A DNA stretch of 54,070 bases from NCBI GenBank assembly GCA_050944055.1, contig JBMNQI010000005.1:1-54070 (forward strand), written 5' to 3'. The position numbers and the translations under genes were made by a program. Below the pieces are notes generated by a model. The model searched no databases and was not told where the DNA came from. It saw only the letters and a list, made by a program, of their open reading frames with translations. The stretch is from JBMNQI01 sp050944055. Lineage in GTDB: Bacteria; Bacillota; Clostridia; Oscillospirales; Oscillospiraceae. Below are positions 41,027 to 49,280 of the stretch, in pieces. Positions within the stretch are counted from its first letter, which is position 1, and each line of letters opens with the position of its first letter.

Positions 41027-41956
41027 TCAGTTGTTATCCCTGAATCCAACTGTTTCGGCAATAATATAAAGCGGGCGTCCCTTAACCTCGTCGTATATGC
41101 GGGAGATGTAGGAGCCTACGACGCCGAGCATAATTAAATTGACGCCGCTTAATAGTAAGAGCGAGGCAAGCACAACATGCCAGCCGGGCATCGGAGAGCG
41201 GCATATTGCGCTGACGGCAGTTGCCGCTAAGTAAATAAGGCCAATTAAGCCAAACAGGCAGCCGAGCCATACCGATACGCGAAGCGGCTTGGACGAAAAC
41301 GCCGTAATACCGTCTGAGGCCAGGCGGAGCATCTTTTTTAGCGGATATTTTGTCTCGCCGGCGAAACGCTCCTCGCGGATATAGTCGACCCAGGTCTGGC
41401 GGAAGCCGAGCCAGGACACGAGCCCTCGGACGTAGCGGTTGTGTTCCGGGAGGGTCTTCAAAGCGTCAAGCACTTTTCGGTCGAGCAGGCGGAAATCGCC
41501 CGCGTCGACTGGCATGTCCATTTCGGACATGGAGCGCAGGAAGCGGTAAAAAAGCTTCGCCGTTATTTTTTTAAACAGCGTCTCGCCCTTCCGCTTAATT
41601 CGGCGGCCATAGACTACCTGCCATCCTTCCCGCCATTTCTCCAGCATTTGGAGCATTACCTGCGGCGGGTCCTGCAGGTCGGCGTCAATGACAATGACGG
41701 CGTCTCCGCCGGCTTTGTCCATGCCGGCCGTGATGGCCGTCTGGTGCCCGAAATTGCGCGAGAAGGAAATGAGCCTGAAATTCGGGTCAGCCCGGCAGAT
41801 CTCTTTTGCCAGCTCCGGCGTCCTGTCCCGGCTGCCGTCGTTGACAAGTATGATCTCGTATTCTTCGCCGCACTGCTCCATGGTCTCGCGAAGGCGGCGG
41901 CAGCTCTCGCCTATGACTGCTTCTTCGTTGAATAAGGGGACTACGACACTTATCAT
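41027..41956 (-). CDS. Glycosyltransferase family 2 (GtrB/DPM-like)
   Basis: This is a membrane-bound GT2 enzyme of 309 residues. The catalytic domain has ISVVVPLFNEE, ILVNDGSRD, NFGHQTAITAG and the DXD-type DADLQDPP. Two C-terminal transmembrane helices (about 225-250 and 260-290) place it with GtrB, Csb and dolichyl-phosphate mannose synthase-like enzymes that load a sugar onto undecaprenyl phosphate. The GT39-like membrane enzyme about 4 kb away uses such lipid-linked sugars, so the two may cooperate. ATG 41956 has GGAGGAG 4 nt upstream and is preferred over ATG 41998. Confidence 0.9.
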   Translation of the reverse strand: MISVVVPLFNEEAVIGESCRRLRETMEQCGEEYEIILVNDGSRDRTPELAKEICRADPNFRLISFSRNFGHQTAITAGMDKAGGDAVIVIDADLQDPPQVMLQMLEKWREGWQVVYGRRIKRKGETLFKKITAKLFYRFLRSMSEMDMPVDAGDFRLLDRKVLDALKTLPEHNRYVRGLVSWLGFRQTWVDYIREERFAGETKYPLKKMLRLASDGITAFSSKPLRVSVWLGCLFGLIGLIYLAATAVSAICRSPMPGWHVVLASLLLLSGVNLIMLGVVGSYISRIYDEVKGRPLYIIAETVGFRDNN

Positions 41957-42131
41957 TGCGCTCCTCCGTCGAGGTTCGGCGGCAAAGTCCTGCCGCATAA
42001 AGGGAAACCCGTACCGCCGCCGTTTTCACTCTGTCGCCGTTTTCACAGCATTAAGGCGCCCGTTTAAGCGCGCGCCGCGGCCACTTTTTCCGTTTCCCAG
42101 TTGGTTTTTCTTTCAATTGGTATTGCTTAAT

Positions 42132-42248
42132 ATGCCATAGCCGCCGCGCGGCTTGGTATTTGGTATAATGTGTCATAGCCGCCGGTTGCCCCGGAAGGGG
42201 CGAGGCGGTCGTGACAATATAATAATTGCTGTGCAATTTATTATACCA
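42132..42248. repeat. Folded inverted-repeat element with a satellite hairpin
   Basis: TGGTATAAT (42161-42169) and ATTATACCA (42240-42248) close a three-arm structure. Arm one is TGTCA (42171-42175) with TGACA (42212-42216) and inner CCGCC/GGCGG and GCCCC/GGGGC helices, capped by GGAA (42193-42196). Arm two is ATTGC/GCAAT (42225-42229/42233-42237). A second hairpin precedes it at 42132-42160. The motif CATAGCCGCCG occurs in both. There is no coding content. It lies upstream of the likely promoter of the purine permease, so on that strand it would be DNA or an independent RNA rather than a 5' leader. Confidence 0.6.
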
Positions 42249-42299
42249 TAAATGAAGTGAAAAAAATAGAAGTATGATTTTTTATTACTAAAATTTTAC

Positions 42300-42328
42300 T
42301 TGATATTATGTCGGGTTTAGTCTAAAAT
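42300..42328 (+). promoter_or_regulatory. Promoter of the NCS2 permease gene
   Basis: TTGATA (42300-42305), 17 nt, TAAAAT (42323-42328). A leader of about 45 nt follows, ending in AGGAGGAG before the start codon. No purine riboswitch is recognisable in it. Confidence 0.75.
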
Positions 42329-42379
42329 ATGAATATCCTGTGAACGGCGAGTAAACATATTATTATTAGGAGGAGCGGA

Positions 42380-43693
42380 ATGGAAAAGTTTTTCAAAATT
42401 AAGGCTCACGGCTCGAATTACCGCAAGGAGATTATCGGCGGTATCGTGACCTTCTTCACAATGGCGTATATCATTTTCGTCAACCCCAATTACCTCAGCA
42501 TGACCGGAATGGATTTCACGGCGGTTATGCTGGCAACCTGTATTTCGGCCGCAATCGGCACTTTGCTGACCGGTCTGTTTGCCAACGTCCCGTTTGCGCA
42601 GGCTCCGGGCATGGGCCTTAATACTTATTTTACTTTTACCATTTGCCTCGGTATGGGTTATACCTGGCAGCAGGGACTGGCTATTGTCCTTATCTCCGGC
42701 ATCATCTTCCTGATAGTCTCAATTTCCCCGCTGCGTAAGATGATAATCTCCGCCATCCCGGCATTTTTAAAGAACGCAATCTCCGCCGGTATCGGTTTGT
42801 TTATCGCATTAATAGGAATGTTTAACTCCGGTATCGTTGCGGCTTTCGGAGACGGAAGCCTGGGCGGATATGTCGATATGGGCAATATAACCTCCGGAAC
42901 GGCTCTGCTGGCTTTAATCGGCCTGATTATCACGGCGCTGCTTCTCGTATGGAAGGTTAAGGGAGCTATCTTCATAGGCATCATCATCACGACTATCATC
43001 GGAATTCCGATGGGGATCACGACGTTTGAATGGTCGAGCACCAGCTTCAGCGCACTTAGCAAGACCTTCCTGCAGATGGACTTTCATGGCCTCGCTTCGC
43101 TTGGTATACTGCCGCTTATCTCCGCGATACTGACATTTGCGGTGATTGACTGCTTCGACACTGTCGGAACACTCATAGGAACGGCCTCCAACGCCGGAAT
43201 GCTTGACGAAAACGGCAACCTGCACGGCGGCGACCGCGCGCTTATAGCTGACGCCGCAGCCACCTGCGTCGGAGCCTGCTTCGGCACATCCACGGTTACG
43301 ACATTCGTGGAATCCTCCTCCGGCATTGCCGAGGGCGCCCGCACCGGCCTTAGTTCCGTAGTCGTCGGCATCCTCTTCCTGCTGGCCACTTTCCTCGCTC
43401 CTGTCGCCGGAGTTATTCCCTCCGCCGCCTGCTCCCCGGCTCTAATAATAGTCGGCGTGTATATGATAAAGGGCGCGGCCAATATTGACTGGTCCGATAT
43501 GGAGATAGCCATACCCGCGTTTCTCACAATTGCCGTCATGCCCTTTGCCTACAGCATTTCCGACGGTATCGCCTTCGGAATGATTTCCTATACCTTAATC
43601 AAGATTTTCCGCGGAAAGGCCAAAGAGGTTCCGGTCCTCGTTTATATCCTGTCAATAATCTTCCTCGCCGCGTATATTATCCCGAAGCTTTGA
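42380..43693 (+). CDS. NCS2 family purine permease (AzgA/PbuG type)
   Basis: This 437-residue membrane protein of the nucleobase-cation symporter 2 family, AzgA-like subgroup, carries hypoxanthine, guanine or adenine with protons. Family marks are GGIVTFFTMAYIIFVNP near the N terminus, APGMGLNTYFTFT, GIGLFIALIGMFNSGIV and the VIDCFDTVGTLIGT motif, with STVTTFVESSSGIAEGARTG in the second half. About 12-13 helices are predicted. Its own promoter lies 50-80 nt upstream. Cytidine deaminase nearby also serves nucleobase salvage. Purine specificity is strong for the family; the exact base is not decidable. Confidence 0.92.
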   Translation: MEKFFKIKAHGSNYRKEIIGGIVTFFTMAYIIFVNPNYLSMTGMDFTAVMLATCISAAIGTLLTGLFANVPFAQAPGMGLNTYFTFTICLGMGYTWQQGLAIVLISGIIFLIVSISPLRKMIISAIPAFLKNAISAGIGLFIALIGMFNSGIVAAFGDGSLGGYVDMGNITSGTALLALIGLIITALLLVWKVKGAIFIGIIITTIIGIPMGITTFEWSSTSFSALSKTFLQMDFHGLASLGILPLISAILTFAVIDCFDTVGTLIGTASNAGMLDENGNLHGGDRALIADAAATCVGACFGTSTVTTFVESSSGIAEGARTGLSSVVVGILFLLATFLAPVAGVIPSAACSPALIIVGVYMIKGAANIDWSDMEIAIPAFLTIAVMPFAYSISDGIAFGMISYTLIKIFRGKAKEVPVLVYILSIIFLAAYIIPKL

Positions 43694-43811
43694 GTCTGCT
43701 GCATTGAAAACAATGCTGAATTCCTATTTTCCGATAAACAATTAGCGGCTATAAAGATTAGATCGTAATTAAAGAATACAGCAAGAATATAGAATATCAT
43801 AATAGATTTAC

Positions 43812-43847
43812 AGGTCACACAGTTTCGACTGATGTGGCCTTTTTCTA
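43812..43847 (+). terminator. Terminator downstream of the purine permease
   Basis: AGGTCACA pairs with TGTGGCCT (one G-U), with an inner AGT/ACT extension, followed by TTTTTC. It is about 120 nt after the stop. Confidence 0.82.
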
Positions 43848-43868
43848 TATATGCGATATGGATAGTCA

Positions 43869-44370
43869 ATGAGAGAACCCCGTCATGCGGGGCTGTATAT
43901 GGATATTGGCCAAAGCCTTTATTTGAAAGAATCAGGAAGTTTGACTAACAAGCATGCAAATTTGAGAGCCATGGGGCTGACAGACGCGCAAATAGACAAG
44001 GCAATTGCCAGCGGTGCGTTGGGCGGCTTGCTTGGCGCTGGGAGAACTGCGCCTGCAATCGCAGACTATTCGTCATGGCTGAATGGATGGACGGACGAGC
44101 TTCGGCCATATATTCCAAATAATACAAACAATCTTGCCTACGGGAAAGAATTGGAATATAATGGGGATACCGCGAGAACGGGGGTAACTTTTACCCAAGG
44201 GTCGATAATACCAAATGAAATATTACTAACCAAGCCATTGTATTCTCCTGTTGTAGATAAATGGCTCGACAACGGAGGAAAAATCAGTGTTAAAAATGGA
44301 ATATGGGAATATATCAATCAACAGGGTGTTTCGGTTACATACAAAAATGGATATCCAGATTTCAAGGTGC
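43869..44370 (+). pseudogene. Polymorphic-toxin C-terminal fragment, disrupted by an IS
   Basis: This is an open frame of about 167 codons before it runs into the IS3-type element. The segments YGKELEYNGDTARTGV, EILLTKPLYSPVVDKW and GKISVKNGIWEYINQQGV, then YKNGYPDF, resemble the N-terminal portion of HNH/endonuclease-VII-type toxin domains found at the end of Rhs or secreted polymorphic toxins. The catalytic His-rich part that should follow PDF is missing, since the IS starts there. There is no secretion or repeat domain upstream, so both ends are lost. The base composition is more AT-rich than its neighbours. No immunity gene is recognised. This is a dead fragment, probably brought in horizontally. 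Confidence 0.6.
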
Positions 44371-44394
44371 ACCTGTCAAGTAAAAGTAGACACA

Positions 44395-45300
44395 TTAAAA
44401 GCCCAGTTCGGACTTGTACCGGACTGGGCTTTTGTAGCCCAGAGCGGCAGCGGGACGACTGGTGTTGAAGAACTCAACGTAGGCATCAAGCAAAGCAGGA
44501 ACGTCATCAGCATTCTTCAGGCCATAATCCAGGTAGAGCTCTTGTTTAATCCAACCGTTAAGAGCCTCAATAATCGGATTATCAGTTGGAGTACCCCCTC
44601 GCGACATAGAACGAATTATGTTATAATTCATATGAGCTTGGCAAAAGGCTCTGGAGGAGTAGACGGATCCCTGGTCGGTGTGAAAGACTACCTGGGGCCT
44701 CTGCTCCTCAATATTTCCAACTCTTTGCATCAGAATATCTAAACAATGATAATATGGCTTTGCATCGCCAGCCTTAGGAGATACACTATGTGCGATGATT
44801 TCATTGTTAAACGTATCAAGCAGCAAGGTCCATTCGTAATGGCCTTTCTTGTTGGCAAGAACGGTCATATCAGAGACAACAATTTGAAGCGGCTCGTTGG
44901 CGTTCCAGTTTCCATGTACTAGATTCTCGAATTTTATGCTTTCTGTCCCTGGCTTTCGATAACGATAACGCCGTGCCTGAGAACGAATTCCGGCTGTTTT
45001 ACAGCACTTATGCGCAAGATTATCTGAAAATACCCAGCCGGTATTAACTCGTATATTGTATGCCAGACGGCGATATCCAAGAGACTTGTGCTTTTTGTGC
45101 TCCTCTTTAAGCAACTCTGTTAAGAGCTGTCGGTCCTGTTCATAGCGATTCAGATGACCCTGCCGAGCCTTCCATTTGTAGTAGCCGGCCCTATTGATAT
45201 CCATAATCCTACATAGGAACAGAACCGGGTATTTATCTCTCAGTTCTTCAATGACTTCGTAGTCTTTCCTCTGACAGTAACGTATCCTTGTTTGCACCAA
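44395..45300 (-). CDS. IS3 family transposase OrfB
   Basis: This is a DDE integrase-fold transposase of 301 residues. An HTH_21-type segment (YPVLFLCRIMDINRAGYYKWK) is followed by the rve catalytic core: first Asp in VVSDMTVL, second Asp in HTDQGSVYSS, and Glu in DNPIIEALNGWIKQE, all present. The start codon is TTG at 45300, with GGAAGGAG directly before it, closer than ideal. The frame relative to orfA is +1 (or -2), whereas IS3 elements normally join the two ORFs by a -1 slip, so the fusion product may not be made here by the usual route. Confidence 0.92.
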   Translation of the reverse strand: MVQTRIRYCQRKDYEVIEELRDKYPVLFLCRIMDINRAGYYKWKARQGHLNRYEQDRQLLTELLKEEHKKHKSLGYRRLAYNIRVNTGWVFSDNLAHKCCKTAGIRSQARRYRYRKPGTESIKFENLVHGNWNANEPLQIVVSDMTVLANKKGHYEWTLLLDTFNNEIIAHSVSPKAGDAKPYYHCLDILMQRVGNIEEQRPQVVFHTDQGSVYSSRAFCQAHMNYNIIRSMSRGGTPTDNPIIEALNGWIKQELYLDYGLKNADDVPALLDAYVEFFNTSRPAAALGYKSPVRYKSELGF

Positions 45301-45613
45301 CTCCTTCCACCCAATATCCTTTTTTTAACCGTGCAATTTCGACTTCCTGCTTGGCTACAAGCAACCGCAGTTGATCCAGCTCACTTAGTGACTTGCTGGT
45401 AGTCAGCGCAGCATACCGATTCCCATTGCGCGGCTCCAATGCCTCTTCGCCCTCTTCTATGTAGCGTCGGCACCATTCGGAAACCAGGCTGTTCCTTATG
45501 CCATATTCTCTCTCAATTTGCATTGTTGAAATATGATCATTTAGATGCAGTTTTACATAATGCAGCTTTTCTTCTTTTGTCCATTTCCTATGCGGTACAC
45601 CTTTCTTGCCCAT
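45248..45613 (-). CDS. IS3 family transposase OrfA (helix-turn-helix)
   Basis: This 121-residue DNA-binding subunit of the element has a basic start (KKGVPHRKWTKEEKLHYV) and a helix-turn-helix with STMQIEREYGIRNSLVSEWCRRY. A leucine-zipper-like end (LDQLRLLVAKQEVEIARLKK) serves for dimerisation. A run of seven A residues (45326-45320) follows in the coding strand, where IS3 elements usually frameshift, but orfB lies in the +1 rather than -1 frame. The last 18 residues, after the A run, are not conserved-looking. It overlaps orfB by about 53 nt. Confidence 0.88.
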   Translation of the reverse strand: MGKKGVPHRKWTKEEKLHYVKLHLNDHISTMQIEREYGIRNSLVSEWCRRYIEEGEEALEPRNGNRYAALTTSKSLSELDQLRLLVAKQEVEIARLKKGYWVEGVGANKDTLLSEERLRSH

Positions 45614-45640
45614 TTCTATCCCCCTCTTTCAGTATACATC

Positions 45641-45679
45641 AAAAAGTAGACACCCACACTTTTGTGAGTGTCTACTTTC
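45641..45679. repeat. Hairpin at the transposase-proximal IS end
   Basis: AAAGTAGACAC and GTGTCTACTTT face each other across about 14 nt at the right end. Such a hairpin could block read-through translation or transcription into the transposase. Confidence 0.7.
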
Positions 45680-45855
45680 ATTTTATAGGTGCGCACGGAA
45701 AGTCCCGTCTCCAGCTTTTCTTTTTCAATTTTCATATCATTGACTTCCTATCTTCCATACGGCAGTTTCAAGTGGCGCTCCGGGCACATCTTTTTTCACA
45801 CCCGGCATGCCTATTTAACGCTGTACCTTTCTGTCTTAAAATAGTTATTAGCTTT

Positions 45856-45891
45856 GAGCGGCCGAGGCACTGCGCCCGGGCCGCTTTTTTC
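45856..45891 (+). terminator. Terminator between the IS and the GT39 gene
   Basis: AGCGGCC pairs with GGCCGCT, followed by T6. It lies on the plus strand, facing the end of the minus-strand glycosyltransferase gene. Confidence 0.8.
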
Positions 45892-45896
45892 TCATT

Positions 45897-47504
45897 TTAC
45901 CGCCAGAGGACGCGGTAATAGCCAAATTCAATACCGTGCCATGCCTCAAATCCAGCATCTTCTCCGCTTTCAACTATATACACGGTGCCGGGGGCCTGAT
46001 GGTCGAAGCTTCGCCCGAATTCATATTTTCCAAACCGCCTGACCCACCGGAACGCGCCGTCGGGATTAATATATTCCACTGTTTCAATAAATTCCGAGGG
46101 CGCTATCCTGTTTTCAAGCAGGACGTAGATGTAGGGCATATTAACGCTGTCCGTTATATACACGCGGTCTTTGCCGAGGGTTTCGGCGTATCGCACAGCT
46201 TCGGAAAACCCCTCGAAAAAGGTTTTTCCAATTATGGCGTTGAAATTATGGAAATAAAAAAAGGCGAAGAACGCGCCCGCCGCTACATAGAGCGCGGCGG
46301 GAAGAAGCGCAGCCGCGGGGCCTTTTAGCAGCTTTTTAAGAATAAAAGCACAGCGCCAGGCGCCGATGCCTGCAAATATTAAAAGCGGCATATATACCAT
46401 GTTCATCCGGTTTATATTGACTTCGGTCAGCGCCGCGGCCGGCAGGCAGCAAAAAAGCCAGATAAAAACCAGGCCCGCGCGCTTATTCTTTGCCGCCCAG
46501 ACAGCGCCCCAGGCGGAAAACGCGAGCCCGAAGAAGTACATCGTTCCAAAGCCCGGCAGCGCGTTAAATCTAAGTCCGTCCGTCTGGAATATGAGTAGCT
46601 TTATAAAGTCCCGCAGGTTCCCGAGCGCCGCTGGGATGCCGCCGCCGCCGAGCACCGTGGTTTCTGCCTGGCGCGCCTCGGTCAGGCGGGGCAGGGTGAG
46701 GCCGAGAAGCTCCATCTGAGGAAGTCCGAACATATTTATAATGTTTGTTAGCAGTATAGGAACAGCGAGAACAAGGAAAAGAACGGCTCCGGGCAGGATG
46801 CTTATAAGCTTTCTTCCGCGGCGAATAAAATACGCCGTCGCGGCGGGAAGGAAAAACGGGAGGAACAAAAAAGCCGTCCCGTAGGCGTAGAGCGCGAGGG
46901 CGTACGAGGCCCCGGCGAACAGAAACGGGTATACAGTATGCCAGTCCAGGGGCATCTTCGGAGCTAAGCCTTCCGCGGGCTTTCCCGTTTTGGGCAGGGA
47001 GAATTGACCGCCCGGTATGGAAAGAGATAAGAAATATGTCCCGCAAAGGAGAAAAAACGGCAGGAGGTTCGATTCGAGCGCCCAGCGGGAGAGCATTATG
47101 TGCCATGGATTGAGCGCCAGCACCAAAAGCCCCCAAAGCGCGGCCTTCGGGCCGAATAGGCGCTTCATCAGCAGGTAGAATACAGGCATTGACGCGCAGC
47201 CGAGCACAAGGCTTACGAGCCTGATTGTAACCATACTGATGCCGAAAAGGCGGAAAACCGGTATGGTCAGCAAGGTATAGAGAATATTCTGCCCGCTGCC
47301 CCAGGCAGTGAGCAGTACCGGCCGGGCGTTGCCGGCGCGGTCAATGCCCTCTGTCATCAGCGCGAAGGCCTCGTAAGCGGAGCTTGCCTCGTCCTGATTT
47401 AGGCCCGCCGGTATGACGCCCAGGGCAGCAGACCTGAGCGCCGTGCCCGCCGCTATCAGCAGGAGGGCTAGTATAAGTCTCCGCTTGTTGCCTCCGTCTT
47501 CCAT
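45897..47504 (-). CDS. GT39/PMT-like membrane glycosyltransferase
   Basis: This 535-residue integral membrane protein of the GT-C superfamily (ArnT/PMT-like) has about 11-12 helices. The first external loop has the catalytic-type acidic pair in GLNQDEASSAYEAFAL, and LNPWHIMLSRWALESNL is the next conserved stretch. A soluble C-terminal portion (about 430-535) follows the last helix. Such enzymes take a sugar from a polyprenyl-phosphate donor and add it to a lipid, protein or wall polymer. The GT2 (GtrB-like) enzyme at 41 kb could supply that donor. ATG 47504 is chosen; the ribosome binding site is weak (TAAGG). Confidence 0.85.
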   Translation of the reverse strand: MEDGGNKRRLILALLLIAAGTALRSAALGVIPAGLNQDEASSAYEAFALMTEGIDRAGNARPVLLTAWGSGQNILYTLLTIPVFRLFGISMVTIRLVSLVLGCASMPVFYLLMKRLFGPKAALWGLLVLALNPWHIMLSRWALESNLLPFFLLCGTYFLSLSIPGGQFSLPKTGKPAEGLAPKMPLDWHTVYPFLFAGASYALALYAYGTAFLFLPFFLPAATAYFIRRGRKLISILPGAVLFLVLAVPILLTNIINMFGLPQMELLGLTLPRLTEARQAETTVLGGGGIPAALGNLRDFIKLLIFQTDGLRFNALPGFGTMYFFGLAFSAWGAVWAAKNKRAGLVFIWLFCCLPAAALTEVNINRMNMVYMPLLIFAGIGAWRCAFILKKLLKGPAAALLPAALYVAAGAFFAFFYFHNFNAIIGKTFFEGFSEAVRYAETLGKDRVYITDSVNMPYIYVLLENRIAPSEFIETVEYINPDGAFRWVRRFGKYEFGRSFDHQAPGTVYIVESGEDAGFEAWHGIEFGYYRVLWR

Positions 47505-47960
47505 GCCTTACTGCCGCACCTCCACATATCTATAGAATTCCCGAGTCTCAAATCCCGGAGTCAGGTTATTAAACTCGACGCTTCGAGCCGCGCATGACGT
47601 TTAGCGCGGCGTACGCCAGCGCCTCGCGCTCGCCGCCTCTCGCTCTTGCCATACCTTAAACTCTGCGCAGGACGCATTTCATCCTCGAAAACCGCGAGCC
47701 GATGTGGCACCCGTATTAATCACAAAGATCCTGAACATGCGCGCTCGCCGTTTTCTTCCAATATTATCAAATCACCGTTTATATGTCAACGAAAGCGCTG
47801 CCGGGTTTGAGCGCGAAATCTTCTCTGAAATAACGCACGAGTCATGTAAACAGAAGGACCCGAACGGAATGCTCCGGTTCGGGCCTTTTATATAGTGAGC
47901 GGTTTAAATATGTGCAAGCGGCTCAATGCCGCTGAGGCTGAGGTCTGCGCGCCAGCTCCT
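47505..47960. other. 456-bp intergenic region
   Basis: The region lies between the cinA stop and the GT39 start, both on the minus strand. It holds a hairpin terminator (47855-47892) and otherwise GC-rich sequence with short palindromes. I see no ORF with a ribosome binding site and no tRNA or other RNA I can name. Confidence 0.6.
47855..47892. terminator. Terminator-like hairpin downstream of cinA
   Basis: CCCGAAC pairs with GTTCGGG with inner CGGA/TCCG possibilities, followed by CCTTTTA. It can serve cinA on the minus strand, where TTCTGTTT follows. Confidence 0.62.
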
Positions 47961-49220
47961 CTATTCAATAGGGAGGTTTTGGAGGAATCTTCGGACCATG
48001 TCAAGAGCGACGTTGGCCGCCATCATGCGCACACGGTACCTGTCCTCCCCGAGAAAGAGCTCGCGGCAGCAGCAAAGCTGCTCGGAAACGAGCGCTACAT
48101 AGACATTGCCGATAGGCTTTTTTATGCCCGCGTCGGAGGGACCGGCTATGCCCGTAATGCCGACGGCGACGTCGGCTCCGAGAGCTTTTTTAACGCCTTC
48201 AGCCATCGCGAGGGCCACCTCCGGCGAAACGACGCTGTTTTTGCTTATTGTCTCTTCGGGAACGCCCAGTATCGAGGTCTTGACCTTCGTCGCGTAGGCG
48301 GTTACGCCGCCGAGAAAAATATCGGAGCAGCCGGGAATATCCGTTATACGCTTGGTGACAAGGCCGCCCGTGCAGCTTTCGGCCACGGCCAGCGTCAGGC
48401 CCTTTTCCCTCATGCCGGAAACGACCACTTCCTCGAGCGAATTGACGTCTATGCCGTATATCTTGTCGCCTATCACCTCGCGGACCTTGTTTATAACCGG
48501 CACGAGCATCTCGCGGGCCTCGCTCTCGGTTCTAGCCTTGGCGGTAGCGCGGAGCATGACCTCGCCCTCCTTGGCGTAGGGAGCGAGCGTCGGGTTATGA
48601 AGGCTGTTCATCAGGTCGCGGAGCTTTGATTCGACGCTGGATTCCCCGCTGCCGAAAATGCGTATGTTGCTCGAGACTATCACCGAGTCGGAGAGGGACC
48701 GGAGATATGGAACCGCGGCCTTATAGAACATGGCGCAGCATTCGCGCGGCGGGCCGGGGAGCATAATGACGTGGTTTTTCCCGTCGGAAAAGGCGCAGCC
48801 AGGGGCCGTGCCCCGGTCGTTTTGGAGGATTATGGAGCCTTCGGGAAAGCTTGCCTGCTGGAGGTTGTTTTCGGTCATTTTAAGCGCGTGGAGGTTATCC
48901 TTGAAATACGACCTTATATGTTCGGCTATGTCCTCGTGGAAAACCATTTTCCGGCCGAAACTCTCGGCGACCGTCTGTTTGGTGAGGTCGTCGCAGGTTG
49001 GGCCGAGGCCTCCTGTTGTAATGATTATGTCCGCGCGTCTCCTGGCTATATCGACGGCCGCGCGCAGCCGCGCCGGATTGTCGCCGACTACGGTATGGTA
49101 AAATACGTTTATGCCGAGCTCTGAAAGCCCCTGAGATATCAGCTGCGCGTCCGTATTTGCGACGTTCCCGAGCAAAAGCTCAGTGCCGACACCGATAATC
49201 TCCGCAGTATGTGTTGTCAT
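47961..49220 (-). CDS. cinA: CinA family nicotinamide-nucleotide amidase
   Basis: This 419-residue protein has two domains. The N-terminal MoCF-biosynthesis-like domain has EIIGVGTELLLGNVANT and TGGLGPTCDDLTKQTVAE. The C-terminal CinA domain has AVAESCTGG, SDIFLGGVTAYATKVK and GITGIAGP. The C-terminal domain deamidates nicotinamide mononucleotide in NAD recycling; the N-terminal domain is associated with competence and damage in Streptococcus and with ADP-ribose hydrolysis elsewhere. GGAGG precedes ATG. thiI ends 60 nt upstream. The gene is complete with normal length. Confidence 0.95.
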   Translation of the reverse strand: MTTHTAEIIGVGTELLLGNVANTDAQLISQGLSELGINVFYHTVVGDNPARLRAAVDIARRRADIIITTGGLGPTCDDLTKQTVAESFGRKMVFHEDIAEHIRSYFKDNLHALKMTENNLQQASFPEGSIILQNDRGTAPGCAFSDGKNHVIMLPGPPRECCAMFYKAAVPYLRSLSDSVIVSSNIRIFGSGESSVESKLRDLMNSLHNPTLAPYAKEGEVMLRATAKARTESEAREMLVPVINKVREVIGDKIYGIDVNSLEEVVVSGMREKGLTLAVAESCTGGLVTKRITDIPGCSDIFLGGVTAYATKVKTSILGVPEETISKNSVVSPEVALAMAEGVKKALGADVAVGITGIAGPSDAGIKKPIGNVYVALVSEQLCCCRELFLGEDRYRVRMMAANVALDMVRRFLQNLPIE

Positions 49221-49280
49221 ATTAAAGCCTCCAATGCGGGTTGTATTCTTTAAATATATAGTATTCTGCTCCCGGATAGC

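Larger units (their letters stand above)
41957..42379. other. 423-bp divergent intergenic region
   Basis: The region separates the GT2 gene (minus) from the purine permease gene (plus). It holds a hairpin (42132-42160), an 88-bp inverted-repeat element (42161-42248) and a promoter (42300-42328). Between 41957 and 42130 I see no ORF and no clear promoter for the GT2 gene. Confidence 0.7.
44371..45690 (-). mobile_element. IS3-family (IS150-like) insertion sequence
   Basis: This element of about 1.32 kb carries orfA and orfB on the minus strand. Its ends are imperfect 23-bp inverted repeats (44371-44393 and 45668-45690) sharing AAAGTAGACAC next to a variable outer part. Both flanks read GGTGC (44366-44370, 45688-45692), but because the ends are palindromic near there, the exact boundaries and duplication could shift by a few bases. 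A second AAAGTAGACAC copy near the transposase start makes a long hairpin (45641-45679). It interrupts a toxin fragment. Both ORFs are intact. Confidence 0.85.

Noticed and set aside
42249..42379. Purine riboswitch before the NCS2 permease
   Set aside because: I looked for the conserved purine aptamer helices and loop pairs in the leader and found none; the leader after the promoter is only about 45 nt.
45439..45918. Plus-strand ORF downstream of the IS as the missing end of the toxin
   Set aside because: The reading frame after the IS shows no toxin-like or HNH motif and overlaps IS sequence antisense to orfA.
47590..47770. GC-rich palindromic sequence upstream of the cinA terminator as an RNA gene
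   Set aside because: Short palindromes are present but no consistent nested set of helices could be found.
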